A stretch of DNA of 64,000 nt from Prochlorococcus marinus str. MIT 9515 (GTDB lineage: Bacteria > Cyanobacteriota > Cyanobacteriia > PCC-6307 > Cyanobiaceae): contig NC_008817.1 in assembly GCF_000015665.1 (NCBI RefSeq), positions 1,640,177 to 1,704,176 on the forward strand. The letters run 5' to 3'. Positions 17,952 to 27,328 of this stretch are shown here, one piece after another; the stretch's first letter is position 1, and every line of letters begins with the position of its first letter. The position numbers were made by a program, and so were the translations under genes. The notes under the pieces are model-generated. The model was not told the origin of the DNA, did not search any database, and saw only the letters and a list, made by a program, of their open reading frames with translations.

Positions 17952-19283
17952 GTGAAACATCAAGAACTTCGGGAAGAAGAAATAATAAAAAAATTAGAAT
18001 TAAACCCAAGCAGGTTAGATAAAGAACAAATCATTTTTGAAGCAATGAAAAAAGGGCTTAATGATTTTTTTGATGGAATACGTATGGCCTTAGATCCCTT
18101 AGTAACTTTTGGTGTAAAGCAAGTGCCAGAGAAAGTAGAAGAGACATCTAATAAAGGATGTAAATGGAGTGATTTTAAAGGATTAACAACTCAATTGATC
18201 CAAAGAGAACTGACTGGGTATGCCGCTAGAGATGCGATCAAATCAGTTATGAACTCTGCGACTAAAGAGCAATGGAACGGATTTTACAGACGAGTATTAA
18301 TTAAAGACCTCCGCTGTGGTGTTTCTGAAAAAACAATTAACAAAGTTGCAAAAAAATTTCCACAGTATGCGATACCTATATTCTCGTGTCCCCTTGCTCA
18401 TGACAGCGCAAACCATGAAAAGAAAATGATAGGCAAAAAACAAATTGAAATTAAACTAGACGGAGTCAGAGTATTGACAATTATTAGGAATAATAAAGTA
18501 GAAATGTTTTCGCGCAACGGCAAGCAGTTTCATAACTTTGGTCATATCATTGCAGAAATAGAAAAAGTATTAGAAAAACATCCTGATCCCCAAGATTTAG
18601 TATTAGACGGTGAAGTGATGAGTGCTAATTTCCAAGACCTGATGAAGCAAGTTCACAGAAAAGATGGTAAAGAATCAAAAGATGCAGTCTTACACTTATT
18701 TGATATATGTCCACTTAAAAATTTCAAGGAGGGTTTATGGAAAAAACCCCAAACCACAAGAAGTATGCTGGTAAAAGATTGGGTAACAAAAAATTCAACT
18801 TTTTTAAAACATGTCCAAACACTCGATTGGGAAGATGTGGATTTAGATACTACTAAGGGACAAATGAGATTTATAGAACTTAATAAAGAAGCAGTAGAGG
18901 GAGGGTATGAAGGCGTTATGATTAAAAATCCTAATGCTTGGTATGAATGCAAAAGAACACATAGTTGGTTAAAAGCAAAACCATTCATAGAAGTTACATT
19001 GAGAGTTGTAGCAATAGAAGAAGGAACAGGCCGAAACGAAGGTAGGCTTGGAGCCATCCTGGTTGAAGGTGAAGATGATAAATATAATTATCGACTTAAT
19101 TGCGGGAGTGGATTTAGTGACTCTCAACGTGAAGAATATTGGAGTGAAAGAGATCAAATAATCGGCCAATTGGTAGAAATCAGAGCTGATGCAAGAACTA
19201 AATCTCAAGATGCTGAAACCTTTAGTCTTAGATTCCCAAGATTCAAATGCTTTAGAGGATTCGAACCAGGTCAAAAAATCTAA
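17952..19283 (+). CDS. ATP-dependent DNA ligase, T4-like
   Basis: A 443-residue nucleotidyltransferase with the ordered ligase motifs: I, K168-L-D-G171 (the AMP-accepting lysine); III, LDGEV (218-222); IIIa, LHLFDICPL (247-255); IV, EGVMIK (320-325); and V, WLKAK (339-343). An OB-fold follows to the end. The N-terminal domain contains RELTGYAARDAI and RRVLIKDLRCGVSEKTINKV (113-132), which line up with the matching part of T4 DNA ligase. Bacteria rely on NAD-dependent LigA for replication, so this is probably an extra, repair-type or phage-derived ligase. Start is GTG at 17952. The N-terminal domain rules out the short T7-like form. Confidence 0.9.
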   Translation: MKHQELREEEIIKKLELNPSRLDKEQIIFEAMKKGLNDFFDGIRMALDPLVTFGVKQVPEKVEETSNKGCKWSDFKGLTTQLIQRELTGYAARDAIKSVMNSATKEQWNGFYRRVLIKDLRCGVSEKTINKVAKKFPQYAIPIFSCPLAHDSANHEKKMIGKKQIEIKLDGVRVLTIIRNNKVEMFSRNGKQFHNFGHIIAEIEKVLEKHPDPQDLVLDGEVMSANFQDLMKQVHRKDGKESKDAVLHLFDICPLKNFKEGLWKKPQTTRSMLVKDWVTKNSTFLKHVQTLDWEDVDLDTTKGQMRFIELNKEAVEGGYEGVMIKNPNAWYECKRTHSWLKAKPFIEVTLRVVAIEEGTGRNEGRLGAILVEGEDDKYNYRLNCGSGFSDSQREEYWSERDQIIGQLVEIRADARTKSQDAETFSLRFPRFKCFRGFEPGQKI

Positions 19284-19388
19284 TTTTCAATGGGATTACT
19301 TTTGTGATAGTGAGTATTTAAACTGGTGGTAAATCATGCAATAAAGTATCTATTATTAATAAATTACAATTGAAAATTATTCGTCTTT

Positions 19389-19541
19389 ATGGATAACAAA
19401 AATCTTTTCAAATATATTAAAACTCCCTGCGGTCAATCAAAATACATCGAATTAGAAGCTAATAAAAGTGTGCTTGGGAAATTAAGACTTTATTGGTTTA
19501 TCATCATTGCGTCTATAAGAGATTGGAATATTAAGGATTAA
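19389..19541 (+). CDS. Small hypothetical protein, 50 aa
   Basis: An ATG at 19389 opens a 50-codon frame ending TAA at 19539-19541. The product starts MDNKNLFKYIKTPCGQSKYI and has a short hydrophobic stretch LYWFIIIASI near residues 35-43, with a charged end RDWNIKD. It fills most of the gap between the ligase and a minus-strand gene, whose last 11 bases it overlaps. Codon use is ordinary for the window. It could be a small membrane-associated protein; no family is recognised, and translation is not proven. Confidence 0.5.
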   Translation: MDNKNLFKYIKTPCGQSKYIELEANKSVLGKLRLYWFIIIASIRDWNIKD

Positions 19542-20142
19542 TTTCTTTTGACTCATTAATATATTCTCTAGCGTACTTTGCTGAAAAATATACAACCATC
19601 AATGTAGAAATCACACTTATAGTAGTAATCAGTATATTATTATTTGGTTGTAAATTTTTTAAATCCTGCAAACTTTTTGCCAAGCTACCTATAGAACAAT
19701 AAAGAAATGTTCCTGGAATAATTCCAAGAAGACCTAAAGCAAAATCTCTAAATTTAATATTATTTAACCCATAAAAATAATTAAGAATACTAAAAGGAAA
19801 GAGTGGGGAAAGTCTTGCTAAAAGTATTAATTTAAGACCACCCTTCTGCACTACTTGTTCCATAAGACTTAATCTTGGATAACGATTAATAATTTTTTTC
19901 AGCTTTTTTGATAAAAAACTTTTTGAAATAAAGTATGCTATTGAAGCACCAATAACTGCCGCACAAAAAACTATGATTGAGCCGAGATAGGAACCATATA
20001 AAAAACCAGATAATAAAGATAACCAAGAGGCGGGAAGAATTAATAAAATAATTAAAATATAAAGAAAAATAAAAGCAAAAATACCAATATTTGTATTAAA
20101 AAAAAAGGCTAAATCATAAATATTTTCAAAAAAAGAAGACAT
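19531..20142 (-). CDS. TVP38/TMEM64-family membrane protein (SNARE-associated domain)
   Basis: A 203-residue multi-pass membrane protein. Hydrophobic segments are visible at about 15-40, 42-70, 130-155 and 170-190. The central region FLYGSYLGSIIVFCAAVIGASIAYF, then ILLARLSPLFPFSILNYFYGL and PGTFLYCSIG, is the pattern of the VTT/DedA-like domain of TVP38 proteins. Members act in membrane lipid scrambling or homeostasis; the bacterial substrate is not settled. It follows valS by one base on the same strand and may be co-transcribed with it. Confidence 0.85.
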   Translation of the reverse strand: MSSFFENIYDLAFFFNTNIGIFAFIFLYILIILLILPASWLSLLSGFLYGSYLGSIIVFCAAVIGASIAYFISKSFLSKKLKKIINRYPRLSLMEQVVQKGGLKLILLARLSPLFPFSILNYFYGLNNIKFRDFALGLLGIIPGTFLYCSIGSLAKSLQDLKNLQPNNNILITTISVISTLMVVYFSAKYAREYINESKEINP

Positions 20143-20143
20143 A

Positions 20144-22906
20144 TTACTTTAATAAGTTAAGTTTCTTATTGATTCTTTCAGATTGCAAATTTCCCTCTTT
20201 TAACTTAACAAAACATTCATCAACAATATCTCTTGGAGCTTTATCAATAAAGTTTTTGTTAGATATTCGCTTATTTAAAGATTCTATTTCAAGATTAACT
20301 TTTTTCAAATCATTAGTGAGCCTATCCTTCAAAGCCTCTAGATTAACAAAATCATTAAAAGGCAAATAAACCTCTAGATCACCAATAATACCTGAAAAAG
20401 ACTTGACAAAAGTATTTTTGTCGATCTCATTAGATTTACGGAGAACCACTTCAGATGACTTAGTAAAAGTTTTAAGATCTACTAATAGAGTTTTAAGGAA
20501 ATTAGTTAATTCAACATTATCTGAAATTAAATAAACAGGAACGAGTTGAGATGGCTTAAGTCCTAATTCCACCCTAAGATTTCTAATCAATCTAATTATT
20601 TCAAAGAGCTCTTGAAAAGATTTATCTATATGATGATTTATGTGTTTTTTTTCTACAACAGGCCATTGCTGAAGAGATAATAAAGTCTGTTCGGGTTTTA
20701 GTTGTAATGCATGCCATAGTTCTTCAGTAATATGCGGCATAAATGGATGCATCATTACTAAAACATCAGAAAGTACCTTGATTAATATTTTTTCCGATAT
20801 TTGTCTATTCTGTAATTCCTTATTACTGAACTTTTGCTTTGAAAATTCAACATACCAATCACAAAAATCATTCCAAGTAAATTCGTATAATAATTTCGCA
20901 GCTTCACCTAATTTGTATTCAATTAAAAGATTAGATACTTTGGAATTCAATTGATTTAATTTTGATAAAATCCATTTATCAGATAATTGAAAATATTTTT
21001 CATCACTCTCGCTTAATAAATAATTTTCAGAAAAAGTTTTATTTATCAAAACAAATTTAGTAGCATTCCAAAGTTTATTTGCAAAATTCCTTGATGCTTC
21101 AACTGTTGAAGAAGTATCATTTTTTCGATCAAAATCTAGCCTTATATCCTGTCCAGCTCCAGCGACTTCTCGAATTAAAGCAAACCTCAAAGCATCAGAA
21201 CCGTATTTATCAATCAAAAGCAAAGGATCAATACCGTTACCTGCACTTTTACTCATTTTTTTATTATTTTCATCTCGAACTAAACCATGAATATAAACAT
21301 CCTTGAAAGGTATTTTATTCGTAAAAGTTTTACCCATCATTGTCATTCTGGCTACCCAAAAGAAAATGATATCGAAACCGGTCACTAAAACGCTATTGGG
21401 ATACCATTTTTTAAAATCTTCATCATTTACGTTAGGCCAACCTAATGTAGAAAAAGGCCATAAACCACTTGAAAACCAGGTATCTAGTACATCTTTATCA
21501 CGAATAAGTTGAAAATCAGCTCCAAATTCTTTTGTAGCTTTGTTTAAAGCTTCTTTCTCATTCCTTGCAACAATATATGGAGTATTTTGATCGATTGAAT
21601 CCTCTGAATGTTTCAAGATATACCATGCAGGAATTTGATGTCCCCACCATAATTGCCTACTAATGCACCAATCATTGATATTATCTAACCAATCTTTATA
21701 AACTTTCTCCCAGCGATTAGGAATAAAAGTAGGCTTTTGAGAATCAAGTTCTTCAAGACAACTTGAAGAAATATTTTCCATTTTTAAAAACCACTGGGTT
21801 GACAATAATGGCTCAATTGGCACTTTCCCCCTTTCGGAAAAAGGTACAGTATTTTTATAGTCTTCTATTTTTGTTAACAAACCTAACAAATCTAATTCCT
21901 TTATTATTTGTTTTCTAGCTTCATATCTATCTAAATCCTGAAATTTTCCTGCATTAATATTAAGAGTTCCATCTTTATTCATTATATTTATTTGCTTTAG
22001 ATTATTTCTTTTGCCCATAGCAAAATCGTTAGGATCATGAGCTGGAGTTACCTTTACACAACCTGTACCAAAATCCTTATCAACTTCCATATCAGCAATA
22101 ATAGGTATTTCCCTATCAACAAAAGGAACTTTTACTTTTTTTGCAATATACTTTTTATATCTTTCATCATTTGGGTTTACAGCTAAAGCAGTATCTCCCA
22201 ATAAGGTTTCAGGTCTGGTTGTTGCGACCTCTAAGTATTCATCTAAAATTTGACCCGCATCAGAAATTAAGGGATATTTAAAATGCCATAAATGTCCATT
22301 AACCTCCTGCATTTCAACTTCAAGATCACTTACTGCTGATTGAGATGCTGGGCACCAATTAACTAAATATTCACCTCTATAAATAAGTTTTTTATCGTGC
22401 AGAATATTAAACGCTTCAATAACTGCCTCATTTAATTTTTCGTCAAGAGTAAATCTTTCTCTCTCCCAGTCTACAGAATAGCCAATTCTCTTTAATTGAG
22501 ATACTATTTTACCCCCACTCTGCTCTTTCCAAATCCAGGCTCTTTTTAAAAAATCTTCTCTTCCAATATCGCCACTATTTTTACCCTCATTTTTTAATTG
22601 TTTTTCAAGTATAGTTTGGACGGCTATTGATGCATGATCAGTTCCTGGTAAGCACAATACATTTTTACCAAGGAGTCTTTGGAAACGAATAATCACATCT
22701 ATTAACGAACTATTGAAAGCATGTCCCATGTGTAAAGACCCTGTGACATTGGGAGGAGGAATAACTATACAAAAAGGTTCACCTTTATCTCTCGAATCGG
22801 GACTAAATGCTCTTAAACTATCCCATTGTTTTTGCCACTTTTTTTCAACCTCTGAGGGTGAATAATTCTTTAATGTAAATTCATCATTCAACTTATTCAT
22901 TTGCAA
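20144..22906 (-). CDS. valS: Valyl-tRNA synthetase
   Basis: A 920-residue class I synthetase. The HIGH-type motif is PPNVTGSLHMGHAF with HMGH at 59-62, and KMSKS is at 550-554. The CP1 editing domain (about 190-390) includes TTRPETLLGDTAL, and the C-terminal part ends in the coiled tail LKKVNLEIESLNKRISNKNF typical of ValRS, which separates it from IleRS and LeuRS. It charges tRNA-Val. A tRNA-Val gene lies about 440 bases upstream on the same strand, with one small gene between. ATGs at codons 1 and 3 are both possible starts. Confidence 0.98.
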   Translation of the reverse strand: MQMNKLNDEFTLKNYSPSEVEKKWQKQWDSLRAFSPDSRDKGEPFCIVIPPPNVTGSLHMGHAFNSSLIDVIIRFQRLLGKNVLCLPGTDHASIAVQTILEKQLKNEGKNSGDIGREDFLKRAWIWKEQSGGKIVSQLKRIGYSVDWERERFTLDEKLNEAVIEAFNILHDKKLIYRGEYLVNWCPASQSAVSDLEVEMQEVNGHLWHFKYPLISDAGQILDEYLEVATTRPETLLGDTALAVNPNDERYKKYIAKKVKVPFVDREIPIIADMEVDKDFGTGCVKVTPAHDPNDFAMGKRNNLKQINIMNKDGTLNINAGKFQDLDRYEARKQIIKELDLLGLLTKIEDYKNTVPFSERGKVPIEPLLSTQWFLKMENISSSCLEELDSQKPTFIPNRWEKVYKDWLDNINDWCISRQLWWGHQIPAWYILKHSEDSIDQNTPYIVARNEKEALNKATKEFGADFQLIRDKDVLDTWFSSGLWPFSTLGWPNVNDEDFKKWYPNSVLVTGFDIIFFWVARMTMMGKTFTNKIPFKDVYIHGLVRDENNKKMSKSAGNGIDPLLLIDKYGSDALRFALIREVAGAGQDIRLDFDRKNDTSSTVEASRNFANKLWNATKFVLINKTFSENYLLSESDEKYFQLSDKWILSKLNQLNSKVSNLLIEYKLGEAAKLLYEFTWNDFCDWYVEFSKQKFSNKELQNRQISEKILIKVLSDVLVMMHPFMPHITEELWHALQLKPEQTLLSLQQWPVVEKKHINHHIDKSFQELFEIIRLIRNLRVELGLKPSQLVPVYLISDNVELTNFLKTLLVDLKTFTKSSEVVLRKSNEIDKNTFVKSFSGIIGDLEVYLPFNDFVNLEALKDRLTNDLKKVNLEIESLNKRISNKNFIDKAPRDIVDECFVKLKEGNLQSERINKKLNLLK

Positions 22907-22991
22907 TAGTTATTTCATTAGCTTTTTATTTATTTTATATTGATAGAAGCAAATAATTGAAAAATATCAGTTTGCAAAAATAAAAATTATT

Positions 22992-23330
22992 CTAAATCAA
23001 TTTAAATCCAGAGCCACAAGAGCACCTTTTTGCATTTTCTGGAGTTGAGATAAGAAAACCACCACCACTTAAATCACTGTAATAATCAAGTTTTAAATCT
23101 TTTAACAAAGAAAACTTTTTAATATCAGCATATAAAGTTATACCCTCGGTTCTAGATATTGGAGAACCATTATTTATTCCTGGTTTCAATTTAATATGCA
23201 TCCAACCCTCTGAACCTTCATCTTTAATTAGGTCAATAAACATTTCACCTGGAGAACCCCCAAAGGATGCTTGCCTAGATAGCTCTGATGCAGCACTTTG
23301 ACTGATTGAAAGATTTACGATCTCAGTCAT
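22992..23330 (-). CDS. HesB/IscA-like protein with incomplete cysteine set
   Basis: A 112-residue protein with the HesB-like fold pattern: ISQSAASEL at the start, GITLYADIKKFSLLKDLKLDY in the middle and GGGFLISTPENA near the end. A-type iron-sulfur carriers use three cysteines, C-x60..70-C-x-C. Here only the last two exist, C103 and C105 in KRCSCGSGF; the first is absent (the region reads GSEGWMHIKLKPG). It may not carry a cluster in the usual way, as in HesB-like proteins of unknown role in marine cyanobacteria. It lies between tRNA-Val and valS, all on the minus strand. Confidence 0.8.
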   Translation of the reverse strand: MTEIVNLSISQSAASELSRQASFGGSPGEMFIDLIKDEGSEGWMHIKLKPGINNGSPISRTEGITLYADIKKFSLLKDLKLDYYSDLSGGGFLISTPENAKRCSCGSGFKLI

Positions 23331-23347
23331 TAAAATAAATTAGTCAA

Positions 23348-23419
<72 letters not shown>

Positions 23420-23518
23420 TTATAATAATTCATTCTAATAGATGAAGTTGAAATTTTTATAATAAGTATTTAAATATTTCATGATTAAGGCAAAATTAAA
23501 AAAATAAAATAAAGATTT

Positions 23519-24373
23519 ATGACCCCAAACAATTGCAATAACAATCAAAACGATAGAAATTTAAAGGCTTTAGAGAATTTCAAAATTTTAATATCCAATA
23601 TTAAATTATTAAAAGATAAAACTTGGGGCTGTCCATGGCAAAAAAAACAGTCACATGAAACTTTGATCCCCTTTTTAAATGAAGAAAGTAATGAATTTAT
23701 TGATGCAGTATATGAAAAAAACGCGAATAATATGTGTGAAGAATTAGGAGACCTTTTATTACAAATACTGCTTCATGCTGAAATTGGTTTTGAAGAAAAT
23801 CAATTTGAATTAAATGATATTATCAAAAATCTCAATAAAAAAATCATCAATAGACATCCATATATTTTTAAAAAGCAAGAAAAAGTATCTTTAAAAAAAT
23901 CGCAAGAAATTTGGAGAAATATCAAAAATTCAGAAAAGAAAGATCACAATAAAGAATCTTCAATTAGTAAACAATTAAATTCGGAAATAAGAAGTTTGCC
24001 TGCAACAGTTGGATCAGAAAAAATAACAAATACTGTTAAAAAATACGGTTTTAAGTGGGTAAGTAGTAATCAGATTTTTGATAAATTAAGTGAGGAAATA
24101 TGCGAATTAAAAGAGGCGATACAAAGCAAAAATTCATCAGATATACAGGATGAATTTGGAGATGTTTACTTTACTTTGATAAATCTTTCAAACTTTTTAA
24201 AAATAAATCCAGAATCATCTCTACAAAAAACTAATAAAAAATTTTTAAAAAGATTTTCAATAATTGAAGATCTTGCAGGAGATAATATTAAAAAACAAAC
24301 TCTAAAAGAATTTAAGCGACTTTGGAAAGTTGCTAAAAAAACATTATTTATAGAAAATCTAAAAAACAAATGA
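23519..24373 (+). CDS. mazG: Nucleoside triphosphate pyrophosphohydrolase MazG
   Basis: A 284-residue protein with two MazG domains. The first has GCPWQKKQSHETL (37-49), E55-E56-x-x-E59 and E75-x-x-D78, the metal-binding helices. The second, from about 180, repeats the pattern with E192-E193-x-x-E196 and D211-x-x-x-D215. MazG hydrolyses NTPs and dNTPs to monophosphates and pyrophosphate, cleaning damaged nucleotides and, in E. coli, affecting ppGpp. Its last four bases overlap speE (ATGA), so the two are translationally coupled. Cyanophages carry shorter, single-domain mazG genes; this two-domain form is the cellular type. Confidence 0.93.
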   Translation: MTPNNCNNNQNDRNLKALENFKILISNIKLLKDKTWGCPWQKKQSHETLIPFLNEESNEFIDAVYEKNANNMCEELGDLLLQILLHAEIGFEENQFELNDIIKNLNKKIINRHPYIFKKQEKVSLKKSQEIWRNIKNSEKKDHNKESSISKQLNSEIRSLPATVGSEKITNTVKKYGFKWVSSNQIFDKLSEEICELKEAIQSKNSSDIQDEFGDVYFTLINLSNFLKINPESSLQKTNKKFLKRFSIIEDLAGDNIKKQTLKEFKRLWKVAKKTLFIENLKNK

Positions 24374-25221
24374 AAGATATAACAACGTGGATTGATGAAT
24401 ACCAAAAAGGTTCAAGATTTGGCCTTAAAGGAAAAGTTTTACTCAAAAAAAATTCTAAATTTCAAGAAATCCTGATCATAGAAAGTGATTATTATGGTAA
24501 GGCTTTAATGTTAGATAGATGTTGGATGACATCAATGAGAGACGAAAAATATTATCATGAATGTTTGGTTCATCCAGCCTTAAGTAGCATAAAAGAGAAA
24601 TCTCGCATATTAATAATTGGAGGGGGTGATGGTGGAACCGCAAGAGAATGCTTAAAATATTCTCAAGTAGAAAAAATAGATTTGGTAGAAATTGATGAGG
24701 AAGTCATAAAGGCATCTAAAAAATTTTTGCAAGAAATTGGAGGTACTGCCTGGATTGATAAAAGATTAACCATACATATTGATGATGGTGTTAAGTGGGT
24801 AGAAAAAGCAAAAAATAATTTTTATGATTGCATTTTTATAGATTGTTCAGATCCCTCAGAATTTTCTAACTTATTATTTACAGATACTTTTTATAAAGAA
24901 TGCAAAAGAATACTTACGCAAAAGGGAATATTAGCTACTCAAAGCGAATCACCTGAATCATTCAAAAATATACATATACATATTTTGAAATCTCTTAAGA
25001 AAGTATTTAAATTATCTGAAACTATGTACTCATTTGTGCCCATATACCCAAGTGGTATTTGGAGCTGGACATTCGCCTCAAAAGGAGAATTGAATTTATC
25101 AACACCATGTTGCAATGAGGTTACAACAATAGAAAAGGGATGTGATATTTGGAATTTAAATTTTCAAAATGCGGCATTCAAAATGATGCCAAATAAAATT
25201 GTGAAAGAACTAAATTCGTAA
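24370..25221 (+). CDS. speE: Spermidine synthase
   Basis: A 283-residue aminopropyltransferase. GGGDGGTAR (84-92) binds decarboxylated S-adenosylmethionine, LVEIDEEVI places the acidic residue D109 at the methionine moiety, and IDCSDP holds D158 and D161, the putrescine-side catalytic acids. YHE (62-64) is the usual substrate contact. It transfers aminopropyl to putrescine to give spermidine in the cytoplasm. It starts inside the mazG stop and is followed one base later by the agmatinase-like gene, which would supply putrescine. Confidence 0.95.
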   Translation: MKDITTWIDEYQKGSRFGLKGKVLLKKNSKFQEILIIESDYYGKALMLDRCWMTSMRDEKYYHECLVHPALSSIKEKSRILIIGGGDGGTARECLKYSQVEKIDLVEIDEEVIKASKKFLQEIGGTAWIDKRLTIHIDDGVKWVEKAKNNFYDCIFIDCSDPSEFSNLLFTDTFYKECKRILTQKGILATQSESPESFKNIHIHILKSLKKVFKLSETMYSFVPIYPSGIWSWTFASKGELNLSTPCCNEVTTIEKGCDIWNLNFQNAAFKMMPNKIVKELNS

Positions 25222-25222
25222 A

Positions 25223-26107
25223 ATGATAAATAAAAATTTGTTTGATAAAGAAAAAGCAATTTTTATGGGGTCAAAAAGAAATCCTGATAATTGTTCAATT
25301 GGAATATTTGGAGTCAATTATGATGGGACATGCTCCTATAAGTCAGGAGCTAAATTTGGTCCTAATGCCATAAGGCAAGTTAGTACATGCTTAGAAACAT
25401 TTTGTCCAAGATTAGAAAAAGATTTAGAAGATTTTAATTATGTTGATTTTGGCTCGTTAATAATTCATAAAAAGGACTCAAAGTCTGTCATTAAATCAGT
25501 CAAATCAGCAACAAATTTTTTAATGAGTAAAAGCCTAGCTCCCATTATGCTTGGAGGTGAACACTCTATTACGAGGGGTGCTATTGAGGCATTAGTCAAA
25601 AAATATCCAGATTTGATTTTAATTCAACTAGATGCTCATGCAGATTTAAGAAGTTCATATATGGGAAACGAACATAGTCATGCTTGTACAATGCAAAGAT
25701 GCTTAGATGTCTTACCTGAAAAAAAGATTTTGCAAGTAGGGATAAGGAGTGGAACAAAAGAAGAGTTTAAATTTATGAGACATCAAAATCAATTAGTAAG
25801 ATTCTCCCCAGGCGGGAATACCCAAGAATTAAAAAAGGCTCTTATTCCTTACTCTAATTCTCCAATATATTTAACAATAGATTTAGATTGGTTTGATCCA
25901 AGTTTATTACCTGGCACAGGAACTCCCGAACCAGGAGGATTTTTTTGGAACGACTTTGAAGCGATTCTCGACACTTTAAAAAACATTAGAATAGTTGCTT
26001 CAGATATTGTGGAATTATCTCCAGATATTGATAACAGCGGAGTAAGTAGTGTCGTTGCCGCAAAAGTACTAAGGAGCTTAATTATGTCATTAAAAAATAT
26101 GCAATAA
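25223..26107 (+). CDS. speB: Agmatinase-like ureohydrolase
   Basis: A 294-residue ureohydrolase with the full binuclear metal site: H114 (GGEHSITRG), D137, H139 and D141 (LDAHADLR) and D220, D222 (IDLDWFDP). The segment PGTGTPEPGG is typical of agmatinases. The reaction is agmatine to putrescine and urea. A related cyanobacterial subfamily hydrolyses guanidine instead, so substrate cannot be fixed from motifs alone. Its position directly after spermidine synthase favours agmatinase in an arginine-agmatine-putrescine-spermidine route. Arginine decarboxylase would have to be elsewhere. Confidence 0.85.
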   Translation: MINKNLFDKEKAIFMGSKRNPDNCSIGIFGVNYDGTCSYKSGAKFGPNAIRQVSTCLETFCPRLEKDLEDFNYVDFGSLIIHKKDSKSVIKSVKSATNFLMSKSLAPIMLGGEHSITRGAIEALVKKYPDLILIQLDAHADLRSSYMGNEHSHACTMQRCLDVLPEKKILQVGIRSGTKEEFKFMRHQNQLVRFSPGGNTQELKKALIPYSNSPIYLTIDLDWFDPSLLPGTGTPEPGGFFWNDFEAILDTLKNIRIVASDIVELSPDIDNSGVSSVVAAKVLRSLIMSLKNMQ

Positions 26108-26157
26108 AAAAATTCTAAACTAAAGTATAGGAAACTAAAAAAATCGTTTAATATTTC

Positions 26158-27270
26158 ATGGATTTACTTAAAAGTCCACTTTATTCAAAATATATTGAGT
26201 CAAATGCAAAGTTAATCAATTTTGCAGGATGGGAGATGCCCATATCCTTTTCGGGATTAATAAACGAACATGAATCAGTAAGAACATCAGCAGGATTCTT
26301 TGATATTTCCCATATGGGTGTAATTTCTCTCAGAGGTATTAATCCTAAAGAATATATTCAGAAATTTTTTCCTACTAATTTATACTCCTTTTCAGAAGGT
26401 CAAGGGCTTTATACACTAATACTTAATGAGAAGGGAGGAATAATAGATGACTTAATCATTTATGACCTTGGTCGACAAGAAGGTGATATCTCAGAAATCT
26501 TTTTAATAGTAAATGCCAGCAGATACCAAGATGATTTTTTATGGATTAAAAATAATTTAAATACCAACCAAGTTTCTGTATCAAACGCAAAAACAGACAA
26601 GGTTCTCTTATCAATACAAGGCAGAAATTCCTTTACGTTATTTGAAGAATGGATTGGCTCATCGATCTCACATATTCCCTACTTTGGATGTGAATATAAA
26701 AATTTTGATCATATTTCGACTGAAGGAAAATTTTTCTTTTCAAAAACAGGTTACACGGGGGAAAACGGTTTAGAGATACTTTTACCCGCACAATCTGCCA
26801 TTAATCTGTGGGATTTCTTAGTTTCAAGGAATATTCAGCCTTGTGGATTGGGTGCTAGAGACACCTTAAGACTTGAGGCTGGAATGCATTTATATGGCCA
26901 AGATTTAGATGAAAAAACTACCCCATATGAGGCAGGTTTGGGCTGGCTAGTAAATTTAGAGAATAATCATGAATTTTTTGGAAGAGATTTTCTTGAAAAA
27001 CAATCAAAATTAGGTATTAAAAAAAAATTAGTTGGTCTAACTATTGAAGGCAGAGCTATTGGAAGAAAAGGGTGCGAAGTATTTAAAGATGAAAAATACA
27101 TTGGAATTATAACCAGCGGTACTTGGTCCCCTACTACAGAAAAGGCAATCGCTTTTGCTTATATTCAAAATTCTTACGCTGCTTTGAATAATGTTGTTGA
27201 AGTTTTAATCCGAGGCAAAAAATTCAAGGCGACCATAACGAAAAGAGCTTTTTACAAAAAAGATATTTAA
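26158..27270 (+). CDS. gcvT: Aminomethyltransferase, glycine cleavage T protein
   Basis: A 370-residue folate enzyme that releases ammonia from aminomethyl-GcvH and forms methylene-tetrahydrofolate. The family segments are present: [30 protein letters not shown] and [16 protein letters not shown], which includes the conserved aspartate that activates the folate. [16 protein letters not shown] follows, as in GcvT rather than YgfZ. The gene is 18 kb from gcvH-gcvP and faces the other way. The upstream gap is about 50 bases, too short for a glycine riboswitch. Confidence 0.96.
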   Translation: MDLLKSPLYSKYIESNAKLINFAGWEMPISFSGLINEHESVRTSAGFFDISHMGVISLRGINPKEYIQKFFPTNLYSFSEGQGLYTLILNEKGGIIDDLIIYDLGRQEGDISEIFLIVNASRYQDDFLWIKNNLNTNQVSVSNAKTDKVLLSIQGRNSFTLFEEWIGSSISHIPYFGCEYKNFDHISTEGKFFFSKTGYTGENGLEILLPAQSAINLWDFLVSRNIQPCGLGARDTLRLEAGMHLYGQDLDEKTTPYEAGLGWLVNLENNHEFFGRDFLEKQSKLGIKKKLVGLTIEGRAIGRKGCEVFKDEKYIGIITSGTWSPTTEKAIAFAYIQNSYAALNNVVEVLIRGKKFKATITKRAFYKKDI

Positions 27271-27328
27271 CTAAATTTACCCTTTAAGAATTATTATTAT
27301 AAGTTATTGCTCAATAAGTCATTTCTAG

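Noticed and set aside
18653..19057. 134-codon frame opposite the ligase
   Set aside because: The ligase motifs III to V on the plus strand cover the same bases and leave no doubt about the coding strand.
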